NCBI GenBank assembly: GCA_020740775.1
Contig: JAHEWK010000007.1
Coordinates: 1,860,001 to 1,924,000 of the forward strand
Length of the DNA: 64,000 bases
Direction of reading: 5' to 3'
Origin: Ilyonectria destructans
Lineage: Eukaryota > Ascomycota > Sordariomycetes > Hypocreales > Nectriaceae
This document shows, piece by piece, positions 45,601 through 57,358 of this stretch. Each line of letters begins with the position of its first letter. The stretch's first letter is position 1. A program made the translations under genes and the position numbers. Under the pieces are notes generated by a model. It worked only from the letters and a program-made list of their open reading frames with translations. It was not told the origin of the DNA and made no database searches.

Positions 45601-46580
45601 ATTTACACTTGGTCTTGGTATTCTTCCCAAACTCTGCCCCTGTGCTTTCTTCTCCTGTCCGTGATTGGTATACTGTTCCGCTACCTTCAACTGCACTTCG
45701 AGGACGAGGGCGATGACGACGATGTCACTCATTTCATGCCCGTATTTTCTTGTGCGCTTTGCTTCATCCTAGCCGTTTTCGGGTCATTCACCGCTGGTCC
45801 ACGGAATGTTTCTGGGCCCCCCGCACACCAGAAGCTCGCCTCTATCCAACAAGCGGCTATAAATCAATTCTTCACTATCACCGGTACAATGTGGCAACGC
45901 CGACGGGTAAGAATGGCAAGGTATCATCGTATTTGGCTCAGGGCTGACTCCTACTATCCAGAATTTATTCGTCAGGTATACCAGTCGTCTCGTTCTCTTC
46001 TCCATATCAACCCTTTTGGCATTGGATATGCAAAACTTTTACGTCTCTGGGAGCAGTGTTGAAATTTACGGTCTTCTATTATTCCTCATCGCTGCTATTA
46101 TTCTCCACAGGTTTCTAACACGCTTAGGTGAGTGAAACTTTATCTGATTGTCTTTCAAGGATATCGGAGTGATCTGAGTCAACTGACATGAACAGTTGAG
46201 GTCATGATTCTGGCCTCTATAGGGTCAGCTTTCTTTACTATCCTACCGTCTGGGAACTCATCCGTCCAGTTGGGAAAATATCTCGGCCTTATCCTTATAT
46301 CTTGTGAGTTCATACCGGTCGAAGTAAAGTCCTGCATCTGTAAACTGAACATCAATAAGTGATTTGGACAGTAGCCGCCCGTTCCGCGTCACCGTGGCCT
46401 GACGCGCTGAAGACACTTTTATCATCTCTTGCAGGCTTATCTCTCGGTAACCTACTATTCCACCTCTGTTATATGGAGGGGATTGTTCGGATTGTTTTTT
46501 CTTTGACGAACGTCGCACTCTTGCTGTTGCTTTGGGGTTTGGACCATACAGATCGCATGGAGGTATTTGCGCATCGATGA
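42675..46580 (+). CDS. Large multi-pass membrane protein with a HET-like domain
   Basis: Seven exons: 42675-42985, 43062-45189, 45241-45433, 45488-45906, 45962-46127, 46196-46303 and 46372-46580. All seven phases agree, giving about 1177 residues. Exon 2 holds a HET-like region: FVFVSYTRMHF, QTLICWGIDAARQAKKKAFWLDFECIRD, VYTICDIVRAAHSMIIAIG and RLWTLPELLLCP, where HET proteins read AWID...CID, M..IY..A..V and VWTLQE. Paired helices flank the centre (LTMWYLTSVTNLASIFAISL, VMLTLVLTFSLPVPLYFF). The last 350 residues contain at least eight further helices. HET domains act in heterokaryon incompatibility, so a membrane-bound variant suggests a surface or organelle recognition role. The first donor (42986, GTTACT) is weak, so exon 1 is the least certain. 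Confidence 0.75.
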
Positions 46581-47796
46581 CCTGGTTATGCTACGGTCTG
46601 ATCCAGGGTTTGTCGTTGGAGACTAGCACATGGGGGCTGCATCGAGAATGCGGAATAGCTCATGGCGGGGAAGAGGGGACCGAGCTATCCCTACGTTTTT
46701 GGTCACATATGCTGGGATGAAGCTCACAGTCGTCAGATCATGTGGTTTTACGGATGCGAGTCAGTGGCAGTCGGGAGTGTCGTTAATAGGACAGGGACGT
46801 CCTTAGTGGAGTACTATCTCTGCGCTAGGATGACTTTTCGTATATTGTCCGAATAGTTTAAGCGCGGTTGGGAGCTAGCTCACCTCCCTCTCCTTTCCAC
46901 ATTCCCCGCAGCTCAAGAGTTTTACTAGAATTCCTTTCCAAGGCCTCGCTGCCGGGAATGTGATCACGCGCCGTATCCTCGGCTGATGTGCTGATATGAC
47001 TATTCTCATCCCCTGCTTTACTAAGAGAGTCGATCCAGGTACCGTACTCCAAGCGGTCGGATGACGGGTATAGTATGCTGGAAATTGTTGGGAAGTTGCT
47101 TGACTATGATGTTGTGATGCGATCGATTATTCAAGCTCATGATAGTAGTGTAAAGTGATTGTGCTATAAGATGTTGCTCCGTGGACGCGATAGTGCAATG
47201 TCATGCAGGTCTTTGCTTTGGTGGACTGACGATCATTTTGTGACGCAAGGTGGGACTGGAGTCATTATTCCCCTTCGGCCAAAGTCGATCAGCCGAGTGG
47301 GAGTCGCTATCAACATAGGATTGACTCAGCGGCATTCGGGGTGATTTATGGTGCAGTCCTGGCCAATCCGACAAAGTTCCATGGGAGGTACTGTAGTGGA
47401 GGTGCTTTATGACTCGTCCGGTTCAGCTTCTGAAATTGTAAAGGATACTCTGTTGACTGCGAATAACATTGACCTGGCTGGTGGCACTTCATATCGTGAA
47501 AGTCCGATGAAATATATATGACGACGGTCCACGTCACAAAATATGCCCTCAGAACCGGCAACGTCAACATCTCTCTGAAGCGCACAACGAATATATTCAC
47601 TACTGCAGGCAACACAGCAGTTATGAATAGAATATGTTAAGTAATACACCCACCTTGAAGTTATATTGCATAGGATGAGTAGTACATCACTTATATATAG
47701 TGGTGTCAGGTAATATGAACACTGCCTCCGTACTATATCTTAAATTACCTGTACAATCTCTTACACTTCCCAGATAACCTAGTCAAGTCGGGGACT
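46581..47796. other. Intergenic, no gene seen
   Basis: Small frames on both strands without recognisable content. Confidence 0.4.
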
Positions 47797-48087
47797 ATGA
47801 TACCTAGAATCATAACAGCCGATGACGTGATGAAGAGCATAGAAAGTAGACTCCTTGGTAGAGATAACCGATATAACGAGCCTGGCCTTCTGCTACAAGA
47901 TAATCGAGACCCCGTCAGCAACGAGGCGCGGCGGGTAGCATCTTCGCTCATCGCCATCCTCAAGATGATCTGGGAAGATATACTGCAGACCGGAATACGC
48001 AACCTCCAATGGCTTTCAGCCTACGTAGCGACTTCGATACGGATGGAAACCCTCCGCCGCCAGCCTGCGTCTCCAGGCTTGTCGTGA
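47797..48087 (+). CDS. Hypothetical 96-residue protein
   Basis: An open plus-strand frame with helical, balanced composition (TADDVMKSIESRLLGRDNRY, ARRVASSLIAILKMIWEDIL). There is no signal peptide and no recognised family. The minus strand is also open here (47745-48002), so strand choice rests only on composition. Confidence 0.25.
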   Translation: MIPRIITADDVMKSIESRLLGRDNRYNEPGLLLQDNRDPVSNEARRVASSLIAILKMIWEDILQTGIRNLQWLSAYVATSIRMETLRRQPASPGLS

Positions 48088-48675
48088 TCGGAGGAAGTGG
48101 ACAGAGTCGAAGGAACGAGATGTGGAAGATGCAGAAAATCAGGGAATAATGCGCGTACTTGTGAAAATGATATAAATGCGCCTGTGAAAGAGTATAGCAA
48201 TTGGTTTTAGGCGTCGTGGTTGTTTGTCAGGTGCCGGGACGCGATAGCGACCTATGGAGAGCAAACGCCGGCTTCGGTATAGCCTGTAACCAGCATACCA
48301 AGGTAGCCAAGGAATAGCTGCGGCCACGCCGGCAGCGAACTGCCTTTAGACTGCTGGGTTAAACCCTTTGCAAACATAAATAGTGGCGACCTCCGCAGGT
48401 ACGAGGAAGGGCCAGAGATCAATACAGTCAGTACCCTTCTACTATTATCTAGCTGCTACCTTCCAGCGCATCTGCCCTCTTCACCCTATTGTGTATTCAG
48501 TCTCTAACATTGTTTTATTTTAACATCTATTGGTGAACGTATAGCCAGTCTATCTGGCCAGCTCGCTAAGATTTACCGTAGCTTGCAGCTACAGCTTGGA
48601 TAGGAAGAGGCATCCCTAAAGTTAACACGCCAATTGCTCTGTCTATAATTAGTCTATAATGAAAACATGCAAGAT
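48088..48675. other. Intergenic, no gene seen
   Basis: No coding region supported. Confidence 0.4.
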
Positions 48676-49310
48676 TTACCCCATCTTAGAAACTCCATCT
48701 CCTGCCAATACCCTGCGTCTCCGTTTCCGCCACACAATAATAAATGCCATAACAACAATTGATACCGCCGCTACATGTGAAATTAGGCACAACTCCACGG
48801 AGCAATGAAAATACCGGTGGGTGACTTACCAAGACCTCCAAGTCCAGCTAGCAGAGCAACCCCTGTGTTGGACGTGAACGTGATCCCTTGGACTGGTTGA
48901 GGCACTGAAGTCTGCCCCTCCGACTCGTTGGTGTTGTCCGGTTGTGCTGTGACTTGCTGAGGCCCATTCACCGTAACAGTCTGGGGATTTGGAACGACAG
49001 TGATAAAGACCGTAGCCGTAGGCGATTCAACTTTTGTAGTTATCAAACGGGTCGCCGTTTCCACTATTGTCTTCGCAGGCGTTCCCGGTGGACTCTGTAT
49101 CGGAGTGGCTGGTGGACTCTGTGTTGGAGTGGTGGGTTGACTCCGTACCGGAGTGGACGGTGAACTCTGCGTCGGAGTGGGGGTTGATATTATCGGTGTT
49201 GATGTTGCAGGGCGCGCGGTAGGCGTATCTTGTCCTCTCTCGACGTTGCCAATGCTAAGATCAAGCATGCGTGGAGGCTCTTTCCGCCTCGTTGTCGAAA
49301 GACCTCCCAT
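48676..49310 (-). CDS. Mucin-like single-pass membrane protein
   Basis: Minus-strand exons 49310-48830 and 48770-48676, with a 59-bp phase-1 intron, give about 191 residues. The N-terminal part is extremely Thr/Ser/Pro-rich, with a short imperfect repeat (PTQSPPATPIQSPPGTP). A moderately polar stretch follows. Across the intron is one transmembrane helix (GVALLAGLGGL then AAVSIVVMAFIIVW), ended by a basic stop-transfer RKRRRRV. This is the layout of fungal cell-wall stress sensors and other heavily O-mannosylated surface proteins. No signal peptide is visible at this start, so a missing 5-prime exon is possible. The tandem repeat suggests length variation between strains. Confidence 0.6.
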
Positions 49311-49891
49311 TGCAATCGTTAATTGATCTGTGTCCGATCAAGCTAATGTTCTTTTCGGAGCAAAGAAAAATACGTGAATCTCCCATAGACGAGATTCCCC
49401 ATCTAAGTCCCCTAAGCGCTGAATGATACGGTTTGTCTCGGCGACCGATAAAGCCGGAGGGCAGGGGTTGTTTCATAGTATCGCCTCAAACGGCTGGTGT
49501 GCCCGCCCAAGGCCAAACACTAAAAATAACCATATGGATCATCACCACCCGTTTCGGCCACTAGGCCTGTGCATGTTTATTATGTCTTGGCAGAAGCCGA
49601 GTTCCGGCTTTACGTGAATCTTGCCACAGGTCTGATTGCGCGGCAGCAACCGTGAAAGATATCCGCCCAACATCATCACTTGGTTGGGTATGCCCGACTC
49701 GAACATGACTCCGCCTCAAGACGCTGCCTGTTTCATGGCCTCGGATCGCCATTTGGCCTGCACCGGCTCGGTTTGGCCGAATAATTCCGAAGATGGAGAT
49801 GTGGAAGAAGAATCATCGCTCATATCCAAGGTCTACACCTGCGCCGAAATTTGCTTGACGAGCATCCCAATTCATCCCGTCAACTTCCAAC
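49311..49891. other. Divergent promoter region
   Basis: Lies between the mucin-like gene and the transporter. No gene supported. Confidence 0.5.
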
Positions 49892-51966
49892 ATGACGCCT
49901 ACCACTTCATCTCCTCGAATATTGCAAGAGATACGACGCAGTATCTATGCTACAGCAGCAGGCGGCATCCAGGTCTTCTCTCAAGATCCAGACTTTGCCC
50001 CCGACAGGTACCGCGATGATGAGCAGCAATCTCCCACACGCTTGTCCCAGCGCGATCGGTTTCGCCTCAGCTCACGTCGTTCGCGTGGCACGACTCCAGC
50101 CTCATCTATTTTCGAGGATGGCGTTTGGACTGGCGATAGGTTAGAGTCCGAAAATCCCTTCGACGATTCTCGTTCTACAGAACCGCGGCAGGATACCCAG
50201 AATCCATTCGATGATTCAAACACTGCGGAAGCAGTGGCCGAACCAGAGCCACCGTACCATATCTTCTCGCAGAAGCAAAAGTGGTTCGTCATCGCTATTA
50301 TTGGCGTCGCTGGACTATTTTCTGGACTGTCGTCCAACATCTTCTTCCCATCCTTGGATGCCATTGCACGGGTAAATACACCCTTATTTCATGAATTGGC
50401 ATATCCTCCTAACTCTATTCTAGGATCTAAATGTCAGCTTGGATATGGTCTCCTTGACCATCACATCCTACTTAATCATTCAAGGCATCTCTCCCCTGTT
50501 CTGGGGCTCAATTTCCGATGCGTTGGGCCGCCGTCCTATATACATCGCGTCCTTTTCCGTCTATATTGTCGCCAACATCGCCCTCAGTTTCTCCCCGAAC
50601 TTTGCGGTCCTCCTTATCTTCCGGGGACTTCAGGCAGCAGGCAGCGCCTCTACAGTGAGCATCGGTGAGTAGAACCCATTTAAACATTACCACTCTTTAA
50701 TGCACAGGACAACTAACTACGACAGGTAACGGAGTCATTCAAGACATTACTCCACCAGCAGAGAGAGGAGCCTTCATCAGCTTCTACAGTTCCAGTACGT
50801 GAATCCCGCATCAGAGCCCTGTTTACCCTTCATCCTAACGAAGAAGCAGTCCGCAACTTTAGTATCGCAATTGGCCCCGTCCTCGGTGGTATTTTAAGCA
50901 ACTTTTTCGGCTTCCGCTCCATCTTCATCTTCCTCCTCATTCTTTCATCGATTACCATACTCGTAATCATCTTTTTTCTCCCTGAAACGATGCGAACCAT
51001 CGCGGGAAACGGAACACTACGTCTCCAAGGAGTCTACAAACCCTTGATTCAGAGATTCAGAAAGGAACCCGAATATATGCAGGAGCCGGAAGAGAGGAGC
51101 CGGAAGAAAATAACCCTCGGCACATTTACCGAGCCACTGAAACTGCTCATTCAGAAGGACATACTCATCAACCTGATCTTTGGTGGAGTTGTCTATGCCA
51201 TCTGGAGCATGGTAACATCCAGCACGACTGGATTATTCAAAGAAAAGTTCAACCTCAGCGAGCTTCAAGTCGGCCCTAGCATTTTTACCCAATGGTAAGT
51301 CAACAAACCACCATCCTTCCAAATCGTCACCAGCTCTGTGATTCCATTCGTCTAATACCAATACAGGCTTCGGCACAATCGTAGGCTCCTCCCTCGCCGG
51401 CAAGTTCTTGACAAAAGACTACCTTGCCACCGAAGCGGCCTACAAAACAACCCATAACATCACCTCCCCCCTCTCTTCAAAGTCCCTACCTGTCGATTTC
51501 CCTATTGAACACGCTCGCCTCCGTCGCCTGCCTCTCTTCACGTCAGTGTTCATTCTCTCGACATCAACCTACGGCCTCTCCCTCAGCACGCCCCTCACCA
51601 GCCTCCCAGGCTGGATTGCCCGTCCCCCTTACCCTGCAATTCTTCATTGCAGCAACGAGCAACGGCATCTTCTCCCTCAACCAGACTCTAGTCTCTGATC
51701 TCTGTCCCGGCAAAGGCGCCAGCGCTTCGGCAATGAATAATCTTGTACGATGCAGTCTCGGCGCCGTAGGTGTAGCGTTTATAGAGCCAATGCTTGCGGC
51801 GGTTGGTCCCGGAGCGGCCTTTTTGGGCTTGGGCATGATGATTGTTGCGGTTGGACCGTTGGCAGTTGTCCATTGGTTCTGGGGCGCTCAGTGGAGGGTG
51901 GAGAGAACGAAGACGAAAATAGAGAACGAGAAGGAGAAAAGCGAGTCCGGTGCATTGAAGGTATAG
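49892..51966 (+). pseudogene. MFS drug:H+ antiporter (DHA1/QDR-like) with two 1-bp frameshifts
   Basis: Exons 49892-50371, 50424-50664, 50726-50794, 50850-51294 and 51367-51966, with introns of 52-72 bp. A ~125-residue cytosolic N-terminus contains two NPFDDS boxes. DHA1 marks follow: IFFPSLDAIAR, MVSLTITSYLIIQG, motif A SDALGRRPIYIASF, RGLQAAGSAS, and GPVLGGIL. Two single-base insertions break the frame. One is in the C run at 51274-51276: family-typical residues before the GFGTIVGS loop appear only in the neighbouring frame. The second lies within 51619-51628, between LPGW and LTLQFF. Together they account exactly for a total of 610 residues. Without correction the last third is lost. The gene is either a young pseudogene or carries assembly errors. 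Confidence 0.8.
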
Positions 51967-53100
51967 ACATGTGTTTGTGATATAGAACGTGGTTATTAGA
52001 GTTTTAGAGGAAATATCTGCGCTTAGAGGCCTTTTACTTCGTATTGCATCATCAGGTTTTAAGGCCACGATGGCAGGGCGCTTTCGCGGCTGGATATACC
52101 TGACTCCGCTGTTCATCGCCTATTTTCAGTTCCTCCAAAGTATTAACAAGGACTATAGACTGATGAACCAATCTACAGACCAACTGGTTCGTTGTCGCAA
52201 AAACTCTACATTCATCTTGGAAGGCATCTAAGATGTGGCATACTAGTGAATGGCTACATCCTTTTGCATTGCGAGTACCCGGGCGAGCGCACGCTCAGGC
52301 CTTCATGCTGAAAAATTTAGCTGATGTTGTTGCTTGGCAATCCCTGTTGTTTGGCATGTTTGGAGTACCCCCGGTTGTTTCAACTCCGCTAGCATGGAAG
52401 CCCCCAAGAGGGTACATTTCCGACCTCGTATCTCCGAGGCCGAGATGGCCATACATGAATTAACTAGGTAAACCCTGTTGGGAGTGTGCACCCTCCACCA
52501 TTGAACCACCAGAGTTCCGGCCACGGAAAGGGAGGTGCCGGCTGCGACCTTGCTAAATGACGCCGTCACCAAACTGACTAAAGCAGTTTCGGGCTTCATT
52601 GGTAGTGGCTTACGGAAGTTGTCAATGCCGATACCCGAAAGGATGTGACAAGTTACATGGCCAGCGATAGTGTCGGCTTTAGAAGGTCGGCGTTCGCTTG
52701 TAGAGGGTTAATTGTTGGCCCCTGTGGGCATGAAGCATCGGAGAAACAGGTGGCTTGGCATCCCGGTGTTCTGGAACGTTGTTGTTCTGAAACACCCCGC
52801 TTTCTCCCTTCTCTAGAGGGATTTGGTCTATTTCCATACTCCGTATATGCCACAGCCCTCCATATTGGCTGCGCAGGTACGATATTCTGCGTTGGAAACT
52901 AAATGGCCCTGTAACACTGAAGGGGTCTAAGGTATCAGCTACTGCATCCTCTTCGACTGCAAAATCCGCATATATATAATAGCCGGCACCGCTGAGGCAC
53001 GATGTAAGCTTGAATTGTAACTCTATAAGCTGTTAGCGACTCGCTACAAGAAATCCTCATCTTCATCATTTTTCAAGGCTGCTCGGCGCATTTTACTGCC
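51967..53100. other. Intergenic, no gene seen
   Basis: Frames at 52233-52463 and 52303-52599 have no recognised content. Confidence 0.4.
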
Positions 53101-54675
53101 ATGTATTTGCAACTTCTTCGTCGCCAGTTAGCGACCTATGCTGTTCTCTGCCTTCTTGGAATAACAGTCACTACTGCTCAAGAGGAGGATTTGGCCCAAT
53201 TTGGCGACACCATTCAGGTTCTCGGCAAGGTAAGGCGATAAACTCCCATCACCGGCTCTGTTGTAAGTACTAACAGTGGAATGAGATGGCAAGAACTGAC
53301 CAGGACTTTGTCGATGGCTTGGCTCTGGATCTTTTCTCGCCGACCAACCGTACGTTGGTCGTGACGAACAACACGTCGCCGCTTCCGGGTAATTTGTCAC
53401 TGGTAGCTCTGGTGAAGGCTTTATCAACCTCTCCAACTACAGCTGGATTATCAAGTTCAACGAGACAGCCAATGACCTTATTGCAAAATCGAGCTGCCAT
53501 ACGACCCAGTCTCTTTGGAAGAGCAGGGCATTGCCGTAGGGAATACCTATGTCGGGACGCTATCCACGGATAAGAAGTCGTGGGTTGTATCTGAATCGCA
53601 GAGAAACGTACATGTGTAATGCACGCCCAGAGATGCCAGGCATCGATCTCCCTGGCAGCACATACTAATGAGATCAATAGCACCGAGAACAAAACCCGCA
53701 TTATCAAGATGACCTCCCTTGAAGGCGAGTTTATGCTTCTAGGCCGCAAGACTGAAGATATTACAAATATCTTTGTGCAATATGGTCAAGGGGCAACTCG
53801 AACGGTCAACATTACTGGCGGAAATGCAACCCAAGAAGCTGAGTTCGTCGACGGGCTACGTTTCAGTATCAAATCAGCAGAGCCATTTACTTTGAACGCG
53901 GATATCCCATTTGGCGTGGATGGTGCGGCGATGCCGGATGGTGCTGTACCTCTAAGTATGAAACCCCAAACCAACTCGTCTCTGGATGTCTTCAGCGTCA
54001 GCCCTAACTTCCTGAATCTGTAGATTCGTTTGCATGGAGTATCAATACAACAGCTCCCAGCGGGAACAATCTGGCTGTGGACATGCGAATCCCGTGTAAG
54101 TCGTCGTCGGCATAGCCGTCATACCCAACCTTCTCATCCTGTGCTTGACTAACCTTTTGACTTAGTCAATAGAGAAATATTAGCAACAAAGGTTCCCGGG
54201 ATGTCGTAATGAGCGTCTCGTGGTCGCACGAAGGAACGACAAGCGAAACCAGACGGAAGCGTTTGAAGTCATGACAAAGCAGGAAGTTCTCGAGTCAGAG
54301 AGTCGAATCAAGGTTACCGGTCTATCCGACATAGATGGGGAGTACGTCGTTTTGGCTATGCGCGAGAAAAGCGGTGAAGACGAAGACGAATACGGTGGCG
54401 GCGAGAACACAACACAAGGTAGCACCCCTTTGTATTATAGTTTATGAGCTTCTCATCGCAGCCAGCTAATACGTCGATAGAGACCAATACGTTACCGGTC
54501 CAAAGCTCAGGGTCTATTTTACCAGAGCAAACAATGACAACTGGGAAACGCCGGAGGGCAGGTCCTGGTAACGACAACAAGTGGAAACTTATCATCTGCA
54601 GCAACATCAGCTGTAATACAAGATACAACAACTCCTAGGAGTTCGGCTGGAATGTTAGCAGTGCCGCTTTGAAGG
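53101..54675 (+). pseudogene. Secreted GPI-type surface protein, multiply frameshifted
   Basis: A signal peptide (LATYAVLCLLGITVTTAQ) starts exon 1 at 53101; the first intron is 53230-53278. Later exons carry LALDLFSPTNRTLVVTN, NYSWIIKFNETANDLIAK, IELPYDPVSLEEQGI, TENKTRIIKMTSLEGEF, GQGATRTVNITGGNATQEAE and RIKVTGLSDIDGEYVVLA. The end is a Thr/Ser-rich tail with a short hydrophobic C-terminus, as in GPI-anchored proteins. These pieces belong to one fungal hypothetical surface-protein type. They lie in different frames at about 53390-53405, 53481-53488, 54195-54207 and in the tail, and no introns explain the shifts. At least three indels make this a real pseudogene unless the assembly is poor here. 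Confidence 0.6.
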
Positions 54676-55124
54676 CTATTGGGTTAGTATGTATAGGAGT
54701 CTTAGTGCAGTAGCAGTCTTAGCTTTATGTGTTGTATCCAGAGAAAATATTGCATCAACATAATGTATAACGAGGGGTACCCCTAACGAATGCTACACTT
54801 AACTGGACCTAAAGTTTTGACCCTTGCACACTATGATATGTGACGACCGTGCAGGATGCCATATGCGTAGCGACTGGTGAGAAAAGCAGGTGCCGGGTTA
54901 CTATTAGAGCAGGGCCGCTTGGTTAATAGGCTGCAAAACCAATCATAGACTTATACAGGCTTGATATGTAAAAGTAGGGCTTGTGTTAATTCCAGAAAGT
55001 TTAAAGGCCCCTTGTATTTAAAGACAGCCAATTGAGCTTAATCCTTTTTAGGACAATACTAAAAAGATGATGCAAACCACAAAAAATGGAATATTTGTGT
55101 TAAGTGAATCAAACAACTGAAATT
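54676..55124. other. Intergenic, no gene seen
   Basis: Flank between the pseudogene and the tRNA. The run of six A at about 55081-55086 (T on the minus strand) is a candidate pol III terminator for the tRNA. Confidence 0.45.
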
Positions 55125-55215
55125 GGACGAACAGGGAATCGAACCCTGGACCACTCCCAGATATCTATAAGAAATCTTGCTAAGGGAGTATTATACCCAC
55201 TAAAACCATTCGCCC
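55125..55215 (-). tRNA. tRNA-Ala (AGC) with an 18-bp intron
   Basis: On the minus strand, acceptor arms GGGCGAA and TTCGTCC pair over seven positions, including the G3-U70 wobble that identifies alanine tRNAs. The anticodon stem is CTCCC/GGGAG around TTAGCA...T, with anticodon AGC. An intron of 18 bp (55160-55177) follows base 37. The T arm is CAGGG, TTCGATT, CCCTG. The A box (TGGTTTTAGTGG) and B box (GGTTCGATTCC) are present. The D stem is weak (three pairs plus a mismatch). Confidence 0.85.
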
Positions 55216-55955
55216 GATTGAGGGCAGGAGTAGGGTCTGTTTCTACATAGCATCCCGCACGTGCCTGTGGATGCACAAGCACGAACCAGGGAAAGATCAG
55301 ACAGTGGAGAATCTTAATTTTGGAAGATATTTTGTTTTTCTGAGAACATAGCTCGAGAAACTCTACAGTCTTGATTGGAGGATAAAATTTCTATCCCATG
55401 GGTGACCGTTAGGAATCGACCTTGCAAAAGGCGTGATATGGAAACGCTGCTAGGTAGCCCCTCTGCACATCATACGCCAAGGCGGAGTTGCTGGATGTAG
55501 GAGATCTCGGTCGCGCCAAACAGCCTCACCAGCATCGTTCGGTTCTCGGATTGTCTTTCCAAAATTGGGAGCCGGTCTACAGCGGGTCAAGGCCCTTCCC
55601 GTGTCATTTACGGGCTGGGCCTTGTCAAGTGTGATGTCCTTTTGCACTGACTTTGTCCAGACTTGTATTGATACTTATTTACCTCTATCTATCCTCCTCC
55701 TAGTAACCACGGCGTGATTTCGTTGATTCTGAGCGAGTGGCGCTGACCAATGCCGTGTTCTATACCTGGAAACCTTGGCTTAATTCCTTCACAGCACTGC
55801 CGTCAGCTTCTAGGTGCTGTGCACCAGCACTCTCTAGTGACCCTTCCATGTTTCCTCAAGCATTTCAGCAACAGTGAGCATTTTGATGTCCGGAAAACGC
55901 TTGTTCAATGCCTTCTCAATCGGAAGGTCGAAGTCACCCATGACCATCAACCTCT
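55216..55955. other. Intergenic, no gene seen
   Basis: No supported coding sequence. Short frames only. Confidence 0.4.
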
Positions 55956-56925
55956 CTAGAGCGGCGAACAAGAACTGCAAATGTTCCTTGGGAAGAAGGG
56001 ATACACGGCCTTGTGATTCGGCAACTCAGTAATCTGGAATTGGCTGAGCTTTTCCTCGCTGTCATACTGCACTTCAAATTTGGAACCTAATTCTCGTGTG
56101 AGAAGTAATCTTAGAGCACCGTGTGGAGTGAACAAACCTCGGGCCTCTTCAGCAAGACGAAGAAAGTCGTTCCATGTGAGCTTATCACCAACAATGTAGG
56201 TAGCTTCCTCCCAAGTGTTGAGCTCCAGCATGCGGGAAACTACCCTAGCCACATCAAATGTGTATGAAAATGAAATGACTTCATTCCCTGTACCGGGAAT
56301 AGCGGCCACCTTGTTGGCGATATCAATCACTGGCGTCATGGACGTCATGTGCGACTTGATGCGAGGCATGCCCCAGTAGTCGAGAAAATAGCCATTCAAG
56401 ATTTCAGTCCATTCTAAACTGGACTGGCGCAAACTATCCGGGCCTTGTCGCCGTAGCTGAGCCCAAGGCGCAATCTTATCGGCCCTTCACGATATCAGCA
56501 TAGATAAGATGGATGGATCATGTCACACAAACTTTGGATTGTACGGTGTACCCCAGTTGCTCGCGACGAAGCGCTTCGTTGTTGAAGAGATTTCAGCGGC
56601 TTGGATCACCGCAGCCTGCACATCGGCAATGGCCTGATCGTGAACTCCAACACAAGAGATGACGGTGTGGATCTTGTGGTGTTCAAGAACCGCCTTCAAA
56701 GACTGTACATCGGCGTAGTCCACTGCAACCAGTGGCACACCAGTGTCAGGAGTGGATGTCTGCAATGGGCCGGGGATTTATTAGTCGGCGGTTTTAGTAC
56801 TATGCATCACCTGGACGTACCTTGCGGCTGAGGATAATGACCGAGTGCTTTGGGTCATCGTTGAGGACTTCTACAATGGTTTTGCCGACATGGCCTGTAC
56901 CTCCCAGGACTGCAACGTTGACCAT
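55956..56925 (-). CDS. NmrA/isoflavone reductase-like NAD(P)-binding protein
   Basis: Minus-strand exons 56925-56821, 56759-56527 and 56484-55956, with introns of 61 and 42 bp, give about 288 residues. The N-terminus has the Rossmann motif VAVLGGTGHVGKTIVEVL (GGTGxxG). Then come the RFVASNWGTPYNP strand, SLEWTEILNGYFLDYWG (the substrate-loop region of PCBER-like reductases), a TFDVARVVSRML segment and a TWNDFLRLAEEA helix. The body matches the NmrA-like/isoflavone reductase family of atypical short-chain dehydrogenases, and the substrate is unknown. The second donor is an internal GTGACA, and the 42-bp intron is near the lower limit. The C-terminus is short and unusual (FFPRNICSSCSPL), so the last exon may be incomplete. 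It is not close in sequence to the NmrA-like protein at 33613. Confidence 0.82.
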
Positions 56926-57358
56926 GATGATGAATATAAGTGAAAGCGAGGAATTATGTTTAATGATGTCCTTTCACTGCAGAAAGCGTCAATCTCGGAG
57001 AGTATTTGTATTCACCGTTGGACACGGACACCGTATTCTCCGGGAAGCGGACTGCATGAGACCATTTTAACTTTGATAGCAAGTCGAATGTGGAGAGAAA
57101 ATACTGCCGCTTAACCACATCTGAACTAAGCGTTTACAGTTTCGGCATTCTTTAGATCTCCGAGGTGCGATATACGACAACCAGAGTGCCATATGAGGTA
57201 ATTGAGGCTTGCGCGATTCAATTAACGTCCAGAGAAAACTGAAATGACTACACAAAAGGCCGCTGTCGGCATTTTGAGAAACCCCGACCTTCTCCCCAAG
57301 GTCAACCTTGTCGGGTTGGGCGGTAAGAAATAATATCTTGCCCTCCCAACAACGGCGG
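56926..57358. other. Intergenic, promoter of the NmrA-like gene
   Basis: No gene. The minus-strand frame 57067-57525 overlaps the next gene in another frame and is a shadow. Confidence 0.5.
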
